A stretch of DNA of 64,000 nucleotides. It comes from Massilia sp. erpn. Its GTDB lineage: Bacteria; Pseudomonadota; Gammaproteobacteria; Burkholderiales; Burkholderiaceae_D. The DNA is taken from NCBI RefSeq assembly GCF_024400215.1, contig NZ_CP053748.1, forward strand, positions 930,001 to 994,000, in the 5' to 3' direction. Every line of letters starts with the position of its first letter. The stretch's first letter is position 1. Positions 56,573 to 64,000 of this stretch are shown one piece after another. The position numbers and the translations under genes are program-made. Under the pieces are notes generated by a model. It did not search any database, was not told the DNA's origin, and saw nothing but the letters and a program-made list of their open reading frames with translations.

Positions 56573-58813
56573 TCATGCCGTCGTCAGGCCGAAAGGCAGT
56601 TTGCGCAGGCGCTTGCCGGTCAGTTTGAACACGGCATTGGCGAAAGCCGGCGCCAGCGGCGGCAGGCCTGGTTCGCCCATGCCGGTAGGCGGTTCGGTGG
56701 ACGGCACGATATGCACCTCCACCTTGGGCATGTCCGGCATGCGCGCAATGGCGTAATCGGCCAATTGCGACTGCTCCACCACGCCATCTTTCAGCGTGAT
56801 GGCGGCGCCGGGCAAGGTGGTGCCGACCGCCATCAGAATGGCGCCCTGAATCTGCGCTTCGATGGTCAGCGGATTGACCGGCTGGTTGCAGTGCACGGCG
56901 GCCGTGACCTTGTGCAGCTTGGGCACACCATCCTTGACCGAAGCAACAACCACGTAGGCCGCCACGGTATTGAAGGATTCGTGCAACGCCACGCCCCAAG
57001 CCTGGCCCTTGGGCAGCGCCTTCTTGCCATAGCCGGATCTGGCGACCGCCAGGTCCAGCGCCGCATGGTGGCGCTTGTGCTTGGGATCGATCAGTTTTTT
57101 GCGGTAAGCCACCGGATCGGCGCCGGCCGCATGTGCCGCTTCGTCGATCAGGGTTTCCATCACGAAGGCAGTGTGGGTGGAGCCGACCGAGCGCCACCAC
57201 AGAACGGGCACATTGGCCTTCACGTTATGTACGCTCAGGTTCAGCGGCACATCGTAAGGATCGCCCATGCCTTCGACCATGGTGGCGTCGATGCCATCCT
57301 TGACCATGAACTGCTCGAAAGGCGTCCCGGTAAGAATCGATTGGCCGACGATCACATGGTTCCAGCCCACGATCTGGCCTTTGGCATCCAGTCCCAGTTC
57401 GGCGCGGTGCACATGGGAGGGACGGTAATAGCCGCCCTTGATGTCGTCCTCGCGGCTCCAGATCACCTTCACCGGGCCGGATTTGCCGCTGGCCTTGTAG
57501 GCCTTGGCGACATTCACCGCCTCCACGATATAGTCCGAGGTCGGCACGGCGCGGCGGCCGAAACCACCGCCCGCCATCATGGTATGCAGCGTGACCTGCT
57601 CCGGCTTCAGGCCGGCGGTACGCGCGGCGGCCGCCTGGTCCATGGTCTGGAACTGGCTGCCGGCCCATACGGTGCAGGAATCGGCTTTCAGATCGACCAC
57701 GCAGTTGAGCGGCTCCATCGGTGCATGCGCCAAGTAGGGGAATTCATACACGGCGCTGATCTTTTTCGCCGCCGAAGCAAGCTTGGAGGTATCAGCCTTC
57801 TTCGCCGGCAAGCCAGCCTTGGTGGACAGCTCCTTGTACTCGGCCAGCTGCTTGTCGCTGCTGACCTTTTCCACGCCGCTGCTGTCCCATTCGATTTCCA
57901 GCGCCTCGCGGCCCTGCTTGGCGGGCCAGTAGCCGTTGGCGATCACCGCCACGCCGCTGCCGCCACGGTCGGTCGGCACTTGCAGCACCTCGATCACGCC
58001 GGGAATCGCCTTGGCCTTGCTGGCGTCGAACTTCGCCACTTTCGCGCCGAACACCGGCGGCCGCGCCACCACGGCGACCTTGCAGCCGTCCGGCTTGAAG
58101 TCCATGCCGAACTGCTGCTGGCCGCTGGACTTGGCGCGCGCGTCGAGACGCGGCGTGGGTTTGCCGATGATCTTGAAGTCCTTCGCTTCCTTCAGCGCGA
58201 CCTTTTCCGGCACGGCCTGCTTCATGGCCGCATCGGCCATGGCGCCGTAGCTGGACTTCTGGCCGTTCGGCCCGAGCAGCATGCCTTTCGAGGTCTTGAT
58301 CTGGGCCGGATCGACCTTCCACTGCTCGGCCGCCGCCGCGATCAGCATCAGGCGCGCCTTGGCGCCGATCTCGCGGTACTGGTTCCAGGAGTGGGCCACG
58401 GTGCCCGAGCCGCCCGTGATCTGCATGCCGAAAACCGGATCTTTATACGCATCGCCGGCCGGCGCCAGGGCGCCGCGCATCTGGCGCCAGTCGACGTCCA
58501 GTTCTTCGGCGATCAGCATGGGCAGCGCCGTATGTACGCCCTGGCCGAATTCCAGGCGGTTGACCTGCACCGTCACCGTATTGTCCGGCGCGATCTGCAG
58601 GAAGGCATTGGGCTGGTACACCGGTTTGGCCTCTTCTGCCGCACGCGCGAAGCGGTTGCCGCCGCTGATAAAGAATCCCAGCACCAGGCCGCTGCCGGCC
58701 AATGCGCCCGCCTTTATAAAGCCGCGGCGCGATACCCCGGCGCCCTCGCCCGCCGTGGCCACGTCAGCCACGGCACTCATCGCTGCATCCTGCTTCATCC
58801 ATTCTTTACGCAT
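56573..58813 (-). CDS. molybdopterin-binding aldehyde/isoquinoline oxidoreductase large subunit
   Basis: 746 residues. A Tat signal (SRRGFIKAGALAGSG, about residues 28-50) suggests export to the periplasm. Xanthine-dehydrogenase-family large subunit of the IorB type, with MMAGGGFGRRA, LWWRSVGSTHTAF and the catalytic-type Glu714 in PTGMGEPGLPP. It hydroxylates aldehydes or N-heterocycles using a molybdenum cofactor; the substrate cannot be read. It pairs with the 2Fe-2S subunit 11 bp upstream. No separate FAD subunit is present, as usual for this periplasmic type; electrons likely go to a cytochrome. Confidence 0.92.
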   Translation of the reverse strand: MRKEWMKQDAAMSAVADVATAGEGAGVSRRGFIKAGALAGSGLVLGFFISGGNRFARAAEEAKPVYQPNAFLQIAPDNTVTVQVNRLEFGQGVHTALPMLIAEELDVDWRQMRGALAPAGDAYKDPVFGMQITGGSGTVAHSWNQYREIGAKARLMLIAAAAEQWKVDPAQIKTSKGMLLGPNGQKSSYGAMADAAMKQAVPEKVALKEAKDFKIIGKPTPRLDARAKSSGQQQFGMDFKPDGCKVAVVARPPVFGAKVAKFDASKAKAIPGVIEVLQVPTDRGGSGVAVIANGYWPAKQGREALEIEWDSSGVEKVSSDKQLAEYKELSTKAGLPAKKADTSKLASAAKKISAVYEFPYLAHAPMEPLNCVVDLKADSCTVWAGSQFQTMDQAAAARTAGLKPEQVTLHTMMAGGGFGRRAVPTSDYIVEAVNVAKAYKASGKSGPVKVIWSREDDIKGGYYRPSHVHRAELGLDAKGQIVGWNHVIVGQSILTGTPFEQFMVKDGIDATMVEGMGDPYDVPLNLSVHNVKANVPVLWWRSVGSTHTAFVMETLIDEAAHAAGADPVAYRKKLIDPKHKRHHAALDLAVARSGYGKKALPKGQAWGVALHESFNTVAAYVVVASVKDGVPKLHKVTAAVHCNQPVNPLTIEAQIQGAILMAVGTTLPGAAITLKDGVVEQSQLADYAIARMPDMPKVEVHIVPSTEPPTGMGEPGLPPLAPAFANAVFKLTGKRLRKLPFGLTTA

Positions 58814-58824
58814 GGCGCTCTCCT

Positions 58825-59283
58825 TCAGGCGAGGGATTTGGCCGCGTCCTTGATGGCGGCGCGGATACGCTGGTAGGTGCCGCAGCGGCAGATATTGCCG
58901 GCCATGGCGCTTTCGATGTCGGCATCGCTGGGCGATTTATTCGTTTTCAGCAGGGCCGTGGCGCTCATCACCTGGCCGCTCTGACAGTAGCCGCATTGCG
59001 GCACATCATGCTTGACCCAGGCGTTCTGCACCGCCTTGCCCACCTTGTCGGCTTCCATCGCCTCGATGGTGGTGATTTTCTGGCCCACGGCCGAGGAGAT
59101 CGGCGTTACGCAGGAACGGATGGCCTGACCGCCCATATGCACGGTGCAGGCGCCGCACAAGGCTGCGCCGCAGCCAAACTTGGTGCCCGTCATATTCAGG
59201 TTATCGCGCAAGGCCCACAGGATCGGTGTCGATGGATCGGCATCGATCTGGGTATCGCGTCCGTTGATATTCAGCGTAATCAT
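58825..59283 (-). CDS. 2Fe-2S subunit of the molybdenum hydroxylase
   Basis: 152 residues, IorA/CoxS type. The N-terminal plant-ferredoxin-like cluster uses Cys38, 43, 46 and 58; the C-terminal helical domain binds a second cluster with Cys97, 100, 132 and 134 (CGYC and CRC motifs). It passes electrons from the molybdenum centre of the large subunit. It is the first gene of the run. It has no signal of its own and would be exported together with the Tat-tagged partner. Confidence 0.94.
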   Translation of the reverse strand: MITLNINGRDTQIDADPSTPILWALRDNLNMTGTKFGCGAALCGACTVHMGGQAIRSCVTPISSAVGQKITTIEAMEADKVGKAVQNAWVKHDVPQCGYCQSGQVMSATALLKTNKSPSDADIESAMAGNICRCGTYQRIRAAIKDAAKSLA

Positions 59284-59364
59284 CTCTTACTCCTTGGCGT
59301 TGGCTGGGGCTTAGTGAAAGAGGTACAGGCACGCAAGCGATATGCGCGCCAATAATGATGCTGC

Positions 59365-59393
59365 GGGATGGCGGGCCTAGGCCCGGACATCCC
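59365..59393 (-). terminator. hairpin downstream of the DsbC-like gene
   Basis: GGGATG and CATCCC enclose the perfect CGGGCC TA GGCCCG stem, giving a strong hairpin 13 bp after the DsbC-like gene stop. There is no T run, so termination is only possible, not sure. Confidence 0.45.
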
Positions 59394-59405
59394 TGCCGAT
59401 GATGC

Positions 59406-60131
59406 TTATTGCTTGATTGCGGACAGCTTGGATTCCAGCGTCTTGGCGTCGATCGCGCCAGGAACGCGGCTGCCGTCGGCGAAGAAGATCGCCGGCGTGC
59501 CATTGATGCGCAGTTTCTGGCCCAGGGCCAGCACCTTGTCGTTCGGCGCCACGCAGCCTGACGGCGCCACCGGCGCGGCCTTGTTGGCGACCATCCAGTC
59601 GTCCCAGGCCTTGTTGCGGTCGGCCGAGCACCAGATGTTCTTCGACTTGGTGAACGAGTCTTCTGACAGGATGTTGTACATGAAGGTGTACACGGTCACA
59701 TTGTCCATCTCGTTCAAGGTCTGCTTGCGGAAACGCTTGCAATAGCCGCAGTTCGGATCTTCGAATACGGCGATCACGCGCTTGCCGTTGCCCTTCACGG
59801 TTTTCAGCGCCAATTCCAGCGGCAGATCGCTGAACTTGATCTTGTTGATGTCGTCGATGCGGGCCTGGGTCAGGTCTTCGGTGGTCTTCAGATTGAAGAT
59901 ATGGCCCACCATCAGGTAAGTCGCGGTCTTGTCGGTATAGCGGATTTCGTCGCCGATGCGGATCTCATACAAGCCGGCGTAAGGGGTTTCCTTGACCGAA
60001 TCGACCTTTACATTGTCGCCCAGGCGTGGCTCGATCAGCTTTTTGATACTCGCTTCGGTGGGATTTTCCGCTCCGGCGCAAGACATCAACAGCGCCGACA
60101 TGAGCATCAATGCAAACTTACTCTTTTTCAT
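59406..60131 (-). CDS. DsbC/DsbG-like thiol:disulfide interchange protein
   Basis: 241 residues. Signal region MKKSKFALMLMSALLMSCAGA, which could be a lipoprotein (LMSC) or cleaved signal. Dimerisation domain to about 95, then a thioredoxin domain with CGYC at 128-131 and the cis-Pro segment INGTPAIFF. It isomerises wrong disulfides in the periplasm. It lies 12 bp after the UbiH-type gene on the same strand. Confidence 0.93.
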   Translation of the reverse strand: MKKSKFALMLMSALLMSCAGAENPTEASIKKLIEPRLGDNVKVDSVKETPYAGLYEIRIGDEIRYTDKTATYLMVGHIFNLKTTEDLTQARIDDINKIKFSDLPLELALKTVKGNGKRVIAVFEDPNCGYCKRFRKQTLNEMDNVTVYTFMYNILSEDSFTKSKNIWCSADRNKAWDDWMVANKAAPVAPSGCVAPNDKVLALGQKLRINGTPAIFFADGSRVPGAIDAKTLESKLSAIKQ

Positions 60132-60143
60132 ATGTTCTCCGGT

Positions 60144-61367
60144 TTACTGCTTTCCAAGTGCTTGAGAAATCAGCCGGCGCTTCAGGCCCGGCAATTTGTC
60201 CAGCAAGTTTAATCCCAAATTGCGCGCTACGCGCACCGGCTCCAGATCGGCACCGAAAAGACGTTGCAAACCATCGGTGGCGATCTGCATCAGCAGCACG
60301 TCTTCCTTGCGCGCGCGGGCATAGCGCGCCAGCACGCGCTCGTCGCCCACGGAACGCTGCTCCTCGCGTTCGGAGATCACGCGGAGCAGGTCTTCCACAT
60401 CGCCAAAGCCCAGATTCATGCCATGGCCGGCCAGCGGATGCACCACATGGGCGGCGTCGCCCACCAGGGCCACACGCTGCGACACCAGGGAATGGGGGCG
60501 CATCAGGCGCAGCGGGAAATCGCGCACCACTTCCGGCTGTAGCGGGGTCAGGGCGCCCAGCTTGTCGGCCGCGAATTCGGCCAAGCGCGCGGCCAGGCGC
60601 TGCGCACCTTCGCTGCACAGGGTATCGGCCAGCGCATCGGGTGCCGACCAGACCAGGGATACCTGATTGCCCGGCAGCGGCAGCAAAGCCACAATGCCCT
60701 GCCCGCAGGTGAACCATTGATGGGCCGCGCCATGGTGCGGCTTTTCGCAGGCGAAGTTGGACACCACGCCGCGCTGGTGATAGGGACGGTAATCCATGCC
60801 GATATCGCACTGGCCGCGCACCCAGGAGTTGGCGCCGTCCGCGCCCACCACCAGCGCGGCTTTAATCACGCTACCATCATCCAGGCGCACGCTGGCGCCG
60901 TCGTCCTCGCGCACCAGGGCGGTGGCGCGGCCGGAAACCGTCTGCACATTCTGCGCAAAGCGCAGGGCCGCGTCCAGCGCCTGCTCCAGATTGCGCTCTT
61001 CCACGATCCAGGCCAGGGTACCGGTATGGGCACCATAGGCATCGAAGTGCAGGCCGCCGGCATGCGTGCCGTCGCCGCTGACCAGCATGGCGTCGACCGG
61101 CGCGATGCGCGCCTGGTCCATCGCGCCCCAGACCTTGAGGCGGGACAGCAGCTTGTAGGCGGTGTGATTCAGTGCATACACGCGCACATCCCAGCTCGCC
61201 TCCTCGCCAGGCTTGGCGGCGCTGGAGGGCGGCGGCCCAAGCAAAGTGACGCTATGCCCGGATTGGGCGAAGGCCAGAGCTGTGGTTTTGGCGATGGCGC
61301 CGTTGCCGACAATGCAAACCGCAGTCTGCACGTGGTGCCGCGTGGACGATGGGGACAGATTGTTCAT
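60144..61367 (-). CDS. UbiH/UbiF/VisC-type FAD monooxygenase
   Basis: 407 residues from the ATG at 61367; 27 further in-frame codons upstream look unlike the family. FAD-binding VCIVGNGAIAKTTALAFAQSG at the start, LVVGADGANSWVR in the middle and VALVGDAAHVVHPLAGHGMNLGF near residue 290 are the three family motifs. These flavoproteins hydroxylate the ring during ubiquinone synthesis. Which carbon it acts on (UbiH, UbiF or UbiI) cannot be told from sequence alone. It is divergent from tRNA-Phe. Confidence 0.9.
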   Translation of the reverse strand: MNNLSPSSTRHHVQTAVCIVGNGAIAKTTALAFAQSGHSVTLLGPPPSSAAKPGEEASWDVRVYALNHTAYKLLSRLKVWGAMDQARIAPVDAMLVSGDGTHAGGLHFDAYGAHTGTLAWIVEERNLEQALDAALRFAQNVQTVSGRATALVREDDGASVRLDDGSVIKAALVVGADGANSWVRGQCDIGMDYRPYHQRGVVSNFACEKPHHGAAHQWFTCGQGIVALLPLPGNQVSLVWSAPDALADTLCSEGAQRLAARLAEFAADKLGALTPLQPEVVRDFPLRLMRPHSLVSQRVALVGDAAHVVHPLAGHGMNLGFGDVEDLLRVISEREEQRSVGDERVLARYARARKEDVLLMQIATDGLQRLFGADLEPVRVARNLGLNLLDKLPGLKRRLISQALGKQ

Positions 61368-61499
61368 CCGGCCATTATAGCCCTTGCCATAGGGCAGAAT
61401 GCCTTGGACAAGAGGGAAATTCTGGCTTGATACAGGGTTGACAGCCACCCCGTCCGCCCCCGAGTCAGCAATTTTCCGCAGAAAACTTTCCTGGGGCTA

Positions 61500-61527
61500 T
61501 TGCAAATGCATTTTTGCGTGCTATAAT
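61500..61527 (+). promoter_or_regulatory. promoter of tRNA-Phe
   Basis: TTGCAA (61500-61505) and a perfect TATAAT (61522-61527) are 16 bp apart, ending 10 bp before the tRNA. Confidence 0.75.
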
Positions 61528-61537
61528 TTTGCCTCTT

Positions 61538-61613
61538 GGCCTGGTAGCTCAGTTGGTAGAGCAGAGGATTGAAAATCCTTGTGTCGGTGGTTCGATTCCG
61601 CCCCGGGCCACCA
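61538..61613 (+). tRNA. tRNA-Phe (anticodon GAA)
   Basis: 76 nt, GGCCTGGTAGCTCAGTTGG to an encoded CCA. Anticodon GAA lies in ATTGAAAAT. All stems pair. Its 3' 48 nt are repeated perfectly at 63524. Confidence 0.98.
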
Positions 61614-61619
61614 AGAATA
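61566..61619 (+). repeat. 54-bp direct repeat, left copy (candidate attachment site)
   Basis: It begins in the anticodon stem of tRNA-Phe (GGATTGAAAATCC) and runs 6 bases past the CCA (AGAATA). It is identical to 63524-63577. This is the layout left by integrases that use the 3' half of a tRNA as target. Confidence 0.85.
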
Positions 61620-61623
61620 CAGA

Positions 61624-61651
61624 AAAAACGCCACCTTCGGGTGGCGTTTTT
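61624..61651 (+). terminator. intrinsic terminator after tRNA-Phe
   Basis: AAAAACGCCACC, TTCG, GGTGGCGTTTTT: a 12-bp stem with tetraloop and T run. It can also stop the convergent LysE gene. Confidence 0.9.
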
Positions 61652-61667
61652 GTTTTCCAGGCAGGAT

Positions 61668-62294
61668 TCAGCGCGCCAGAGCAAAGGCGAGGGCGATAAA
61701 TAGCAAGGCGGTGCCGCGCTGGAGCCGCACCATGCCGGCCCCCGTGAGAAACCGTGCGCCGGCCGATGCGGCCAGCAGCACATAGGAGAGGTGGGACACG
61801 AAGGTGCATCCCACAAAGGTCAGGCTGAGCAACAGGAAGCGGTGGGCATCGAGCTCGCCGGGCGGCATGAATTGCGGGAACACGGCGGAGAAAAACAGGA
61901 TCGCTTTCGGGTTGCTGCTGGCGACCAGCAAGCCGCGCCGGAACACTGCATAACGGCTATCGGTGTGCGCCACGGCTTGGCCGTTGGGCACCGCGGCTTG
62001 CGCCCCCTTCCCCGCCCCGCGCCACTGCTTCACGCCCAGCCAGGCCAGGTAGGCGGCGCCCGCCAGCTTCAGCACGGAAAACGCCAGCGGCGAGCGCTGG
62101 ACCATCAGGCCGACGCCACTCACCGCCACGCAGGACACCAGGAAGACCCCCACCGCATTACCCGCCGAGCTATACACCGTGCGCCTGGCACCCAGCGCCA
62201 TCGTGGTGGAGATGGCCAGCAGCACGCCTGGCCCCGGACTAAAGCTGGCGGCCAGCGCCAGGCACAGAAATGTCAACCAGAGTGCGAACGTCAT
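61668..62294 (-). CDS. LysE-family translocator
   Basis: 208 residues, six membrane segments, LysE/RhtB superfamily: SFSPGPGVLLAISTTMALG start, AGAAYLAWLGVKQWRG, then SNPKAILFFSAVFPQF. It is distinct from the LysE gene in the trp operon. It is divergent from a LysR regulator about 100 bp away, the usual pairing of such an exporter with its regulator. Both lie between the two tRNA-Phe repeats. The substrate is unknown. Confidence 0.9.
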   Translation of the reverse strand: MTFALWLTFLCLALAASFSPGPGVLLAISTTMALGARRTVYSSAGNAVGVFLVSCVAVSGVGLMVQRSPLAFSVLKLAGAAYLAWLGVKQWRGAGKGAQAAVPNGQAVAHTDSRYAVFRRGLLVASSNPKAILFFSAVFPQFMPPGELDAHRFLLLSLTFVGCTFVSHLSYVLLAASAGARFLTGAGMVRLQRGTALLFIALAFALAR

Positions 62295-62400
62295 AGCTCC
62301 AGACCAGCAGTAGTGAACAAGAGCCGCCAGTATTCACCATCTCTCCACATTTAAAAATCCCGTAAAATTAACAATATCTTTAACCAGCAATTAACAATCA

Positions 62401-63282
62401 ATGGACAAGATGCGCAGCATGGAAGTGTTTGTGCGGGTCGTGGATGCAGGCAGCCTCAGCGCCGCCGCCCGCACACTGGACATGTCCACCGTGATGGTGA
62501 GCAAGCACATCGCGGCACTGGAAAAACTGGTCGGCGCGCGCCTGTTGCATCGGACCACGCGCAGCCAGAGCCTGAGCGAGATCGGTGAGCAGTACGCCGA
62601 GCAATGCCGCCACATCCTGCACCTGGTGCAGGCGGCCGAGACCGGCGCGCAAGCCATGCGCGCGGTGCCGCGCGGTACCATCAAGCTGAGTGCGCCGGTG
62701 GCGTTCGGCAGCCAGTGCCTGGCACCCGCCATGGCGGAGTACCTGGACCGCTATCCCGAAGTGAGCCTGGACCTGGAACTATCCAACCGCAAGGCCGATG
62801 TGGTGGAAGAAGGGCTGGACGCAGTCGTGCGTATCGGCCTCCTGAAGGATACGTCGATGGTGGCGCGCCCCCTGCGGCCGCTGCACATGATCATTTGTGC
62901 CGCGCCCGCCTATCTGGAACGTCACGGCACGCCGCTGACGCCTGCCGATCTGTCCCGGCACCGCTGCATGGACGCCATGCACTGGCGCCATGACACGCGC
63001 TGGCGCATCACGCACAGCGATGACGCCAAGCCGCCCGCGCCCCGCATGCGCTCGAACAACGGCGAGGCGCTGCGCCAGGCAGCCATCGCTGGCCTGGGTG
63101 TGGTGCTGCAGGCGGAAGTCATGCTGGCGGACGACGTGGCGCGCGGCCGTCTGGTCCCCATCCTGCGCGATTACTGGCCGGCGCCGCGTCCCATGCATCT
63201 GGTCTACCAGCGCGACCGCCAGTCCACGCCCAAGCTGGCCAGTTTTGTCGAGTTCGTGGTGGAACGCTTTGGCCTGCGCTGA
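62401..63282 (+). CDS. LysR-family transcriptional regulator
   Basis: 293 residues. N-terminal winged helix MDKMRSMEVFVRVVDAGSLS with helix-turn-helix to about residue 60, then a periplasmic-binding-like effector domain (about 90-290) with IKLSAPVAFGSQCLAP. It resembles the DsdC/AaeR-like group that controls neighbouring exporters or hydrolases. It probably acts on the divergent LysE gene through the roughly 100-bp AT-rich gap. No good ribosome site precedes the ATG. Confidence 0.9.
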   Translation: MDKMRSMEVFVRVVDAGSLSAAARTLDMSTVMVSKHIAALEKLVGARLLHRTTRSQSLSEIGEQYAEQCRHILHLVQAAETGAQAMRAVPRGTIKLSAPVAFGSQCLAPAMAEYLDRYPEVSLDLELSNRKADVVEEGLDAVVRIGLLKDTSMVARPLRPLHMIICAAPAYLERHGTPLTPADLSRHRCMDAMHWRHDTRWRITHSDDAKPPAPRMRSNNGEALRQAAIAGLGVVLQAEVMLADDVARGRLVPILRDYWPAPRPMHLVYQRDRQSTPKLASFVEFVVERFGLR

Positions 63283-63301
63283 AAAAGAAGCCGCTTATAA
63301 T

Positions 63302-63523
63302 CAAAAATGAAACTCCTTAACGACCGCCTGAAAGGCCTTGGGGGGCATCAGCCAGCATCCTCGGCTGTCTCGGCGAGTCCGCTGGACTACGATCAGGCAA
63401 TCAGTTCGGACGCTGAAAGGTTGGCGGAACAAGGTACCCTGTCCGCTTATCGAGAGTTACCACCTAGTTGCCGCACGACGGTTTCCTGTCGACTCCGCCG
63501 ACTCCAGCCGCTTGCAGGCAGTC
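63302..63523. other. intergenic stretch before the tRNA-Phe fragment, no gene seen
   Basis: About 220 bp between the LysR gene and the right repeat. A TATAAT lies at 63296-63301 without a clear -35. One open frame crosses it (63307-63585) but runs into the tRNA fragment and has no family resemblance. It may be remnant DNA of an integrated element. Confidence 0.4.
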
Positions 63524-63571
63524 GGATTGAAAATCCTTGTGTCGGTGGTTCGATTCCGCCCCGGGCCACCA
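63524..63571 (+). pseudogene. 3' fragment of tRNA-Phe
   Basis: The last 48 nt of tRNA-Phe, identical to the intact gene, from the anticodon stem to CCA. The 5' 28 nt are missing, so it cannot fold as a tRNA. Confidence 0.9.
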
Positions 63572-63577
63572 AGAATA
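63524..63577 (+). repeat. 54-bp direct repeat, right copy (candidate attachment site)
   Basis: Identical to 61566-61619. The distance between copies is 1958 bp. The DNA between holds only the LysE and LysR genes. Confidence 0.85.
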
Positions 63578-63584
63578 AAAAGTG

Positions 63585-63615
63585 AAAACGCCGACCCTCA
63601 ACAGGTCGGCGTTTT
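63585..63615 (+). terminator. intrinsic terminator after the tRNA-Phe fragment
   Basis: AAAACGCCGACC, 7-base loop, GGTCGGCGTTTT with T run. It sits where the terminator of a real tRNA-Phe gene would be, and may be the original one. Confidence 0.85.
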
Positions 63616-63660
63616 TCATTTTGGCCATCCCTATGCGAGAATGCCTCTCCCCATCCTTGG

Positions 63661-64000
63661 ATGATGCGCCTGATGAGCAAACTCGCTGCTGCCGTACTTG
63701 GAACCACCCTAGTGCTTGCGGCTTGCAAGCCAACCGGCTCCGCCCCCTCAAGTGATATTCCTGCGGCAATGAACCAGGCCGCTACCACCCTATTGAAGTC
63801 AAAGCTATTACACTCGACCTCAATCGCGGTTGTTTATCGTGGCAAGGAATTCATTCTGCATCGTGGCGAGCTGGAGGCCGGCAAGGCGAATACGCCGAAC
63901 GATACAACGCTGTATGAAATCGGTTCGGTCAGCAAGACTTTTGCCGGCCTGCTATTGGCGCAAGCAGTACTCGATGGGCGGGCAGCACTCGACGATCCGA
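63661..64000 (+). CDS. serine hydrolase / beta-lactamase-family lipoprotein, 3' end missing
   Basis: The frame is open to the window end; 113 residues are visible. Signal peptide with lipobox LAAC (Cys about 22), then SIAVVYRGKEFILHRGEL and IGSVSKTFAGLLLAQAV, where SVSK is the SxxK active-site motif of the class C beta-lactamase/esterase/penicillin-binding fold. Possible starts are 63661, 63664 and 63673; the first is given. Base composition is less GC-rich than the neighbours. Whether it hydrolyses beta-lactams, esters or peptides cannot be told from this part. Confidence 0.8.
   Translation, partial: MMRLMSKLAAAVLGTTLVLAACKPTGSAPSSDIPAAMNQAATTLLKSKLLHSTSIAVVYRGKEFILHRGELEAGKANTPNDTTLYEIGSVSKTFAGLLLAQAVLDGRAALDDP

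Noticed and set aside
56390..58876. 828-codon plus-strand open frame opposite the molybdenum hydroxylase
   Set aside because: Shadow frame with His/Arg/Gly-rich composition; the minus-strand gene has clear family motifs.
63307..63585. Open frame crossing the tRNA-Phe fragment
   Set aside because: It runs through a tRNA sequence and a repeat and has no family resemblance.

Overview
The window comes from a GC-rich betaproteobacterium, most likely Oxalobacteraceae (Massilia/Duganella/Janthinobacterium group). This rests on the rRNA sequences, the 16S-tRNA-Ile-tRNA-Ala-23S-5S operon order, PEP-CTERM proteins, a DUF1840 protein and the rpe-gph-trpEGDC arrangement. The genus is inferred from general knowledge; no search was run.

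Layout. 1-6.1 kb: a 5'-truncated PEP-CTERM protein, a small membrane-anchored protein, a 1158-residue secreted protein with a PEP-CTERM signal in its middle and an M15/LAS-like metallopeptidase end, a lipoprotein and a DUF1840 protein. 6.1-11.5 kb: rRNA operon 1 (minus strand). 11.5-15.9 kb: a lipid A modification locus (response regulator, sensor kinase, EptA/MCR-family phosphoethanolamine transferase, PAP2 phosphatase) with a PmrA-like direct repeat before eptA. 15.9-29.7 kb: a B12 locus. cobT-cobS-cobC is followed by a cobalamin riboswitch, then btuB-btuC-btuD-cobO-cobB-cobP-cbiB-cobD-btuF-cbiP-bluB. Together these take up corrinoids, adenosylate and amidate them, make the dimethylbenzimidazole lower ligand and join the parts; no corrin-ring genes are present. 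29.8-31.2 kb: an MFS exporter. 31.2-41.98 kb: rRNA operons 2 and 3 in direct tandem. All three operons are on the minus strand within 36 kb, and the copies differ, often by paired (compensatory) base changes.

42-48 kb: enoyl-CoA hydratase, MFS transporter, universal stress protein, MltA, a 45-residue membrane peptide, ApaG, Rpe, Gph. 48-52.9 kb: a tryptophan operon with a Trp-rich leader peptide and attenuator, trpE-trpG-trpD, a LysE-type exporter, then trpC. 52.9-59.3 kb: a five-gene minus-strand run (2Fe-2S subunit, molybdopterin subunit, MocA-like protein, M61 peptidase, diguanylate cyclase). 59.4-61.4 kb: a DsbC-like protein and a UbiH-type monooxygenase. 61.5-64 kb: tRNA-Phe, a LysE exporter and a LysR regulator. 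The two genes are flanked by a 54-bp perfect repeat of the tRNA-Phe 3' end, as in a tRNA-targeting integrated element with no integrase. A serine-hydrolase lipoprotein gene then runs off the window.

The strongest items for follow-up are the internal PEP-CTERM/second-signal fusion, the tRNA-Phe-flanked mini-island, the clustered mosaic rRNA operons around the B12 and lipid A loci, the PmrA-like box, and the trp attenuator.
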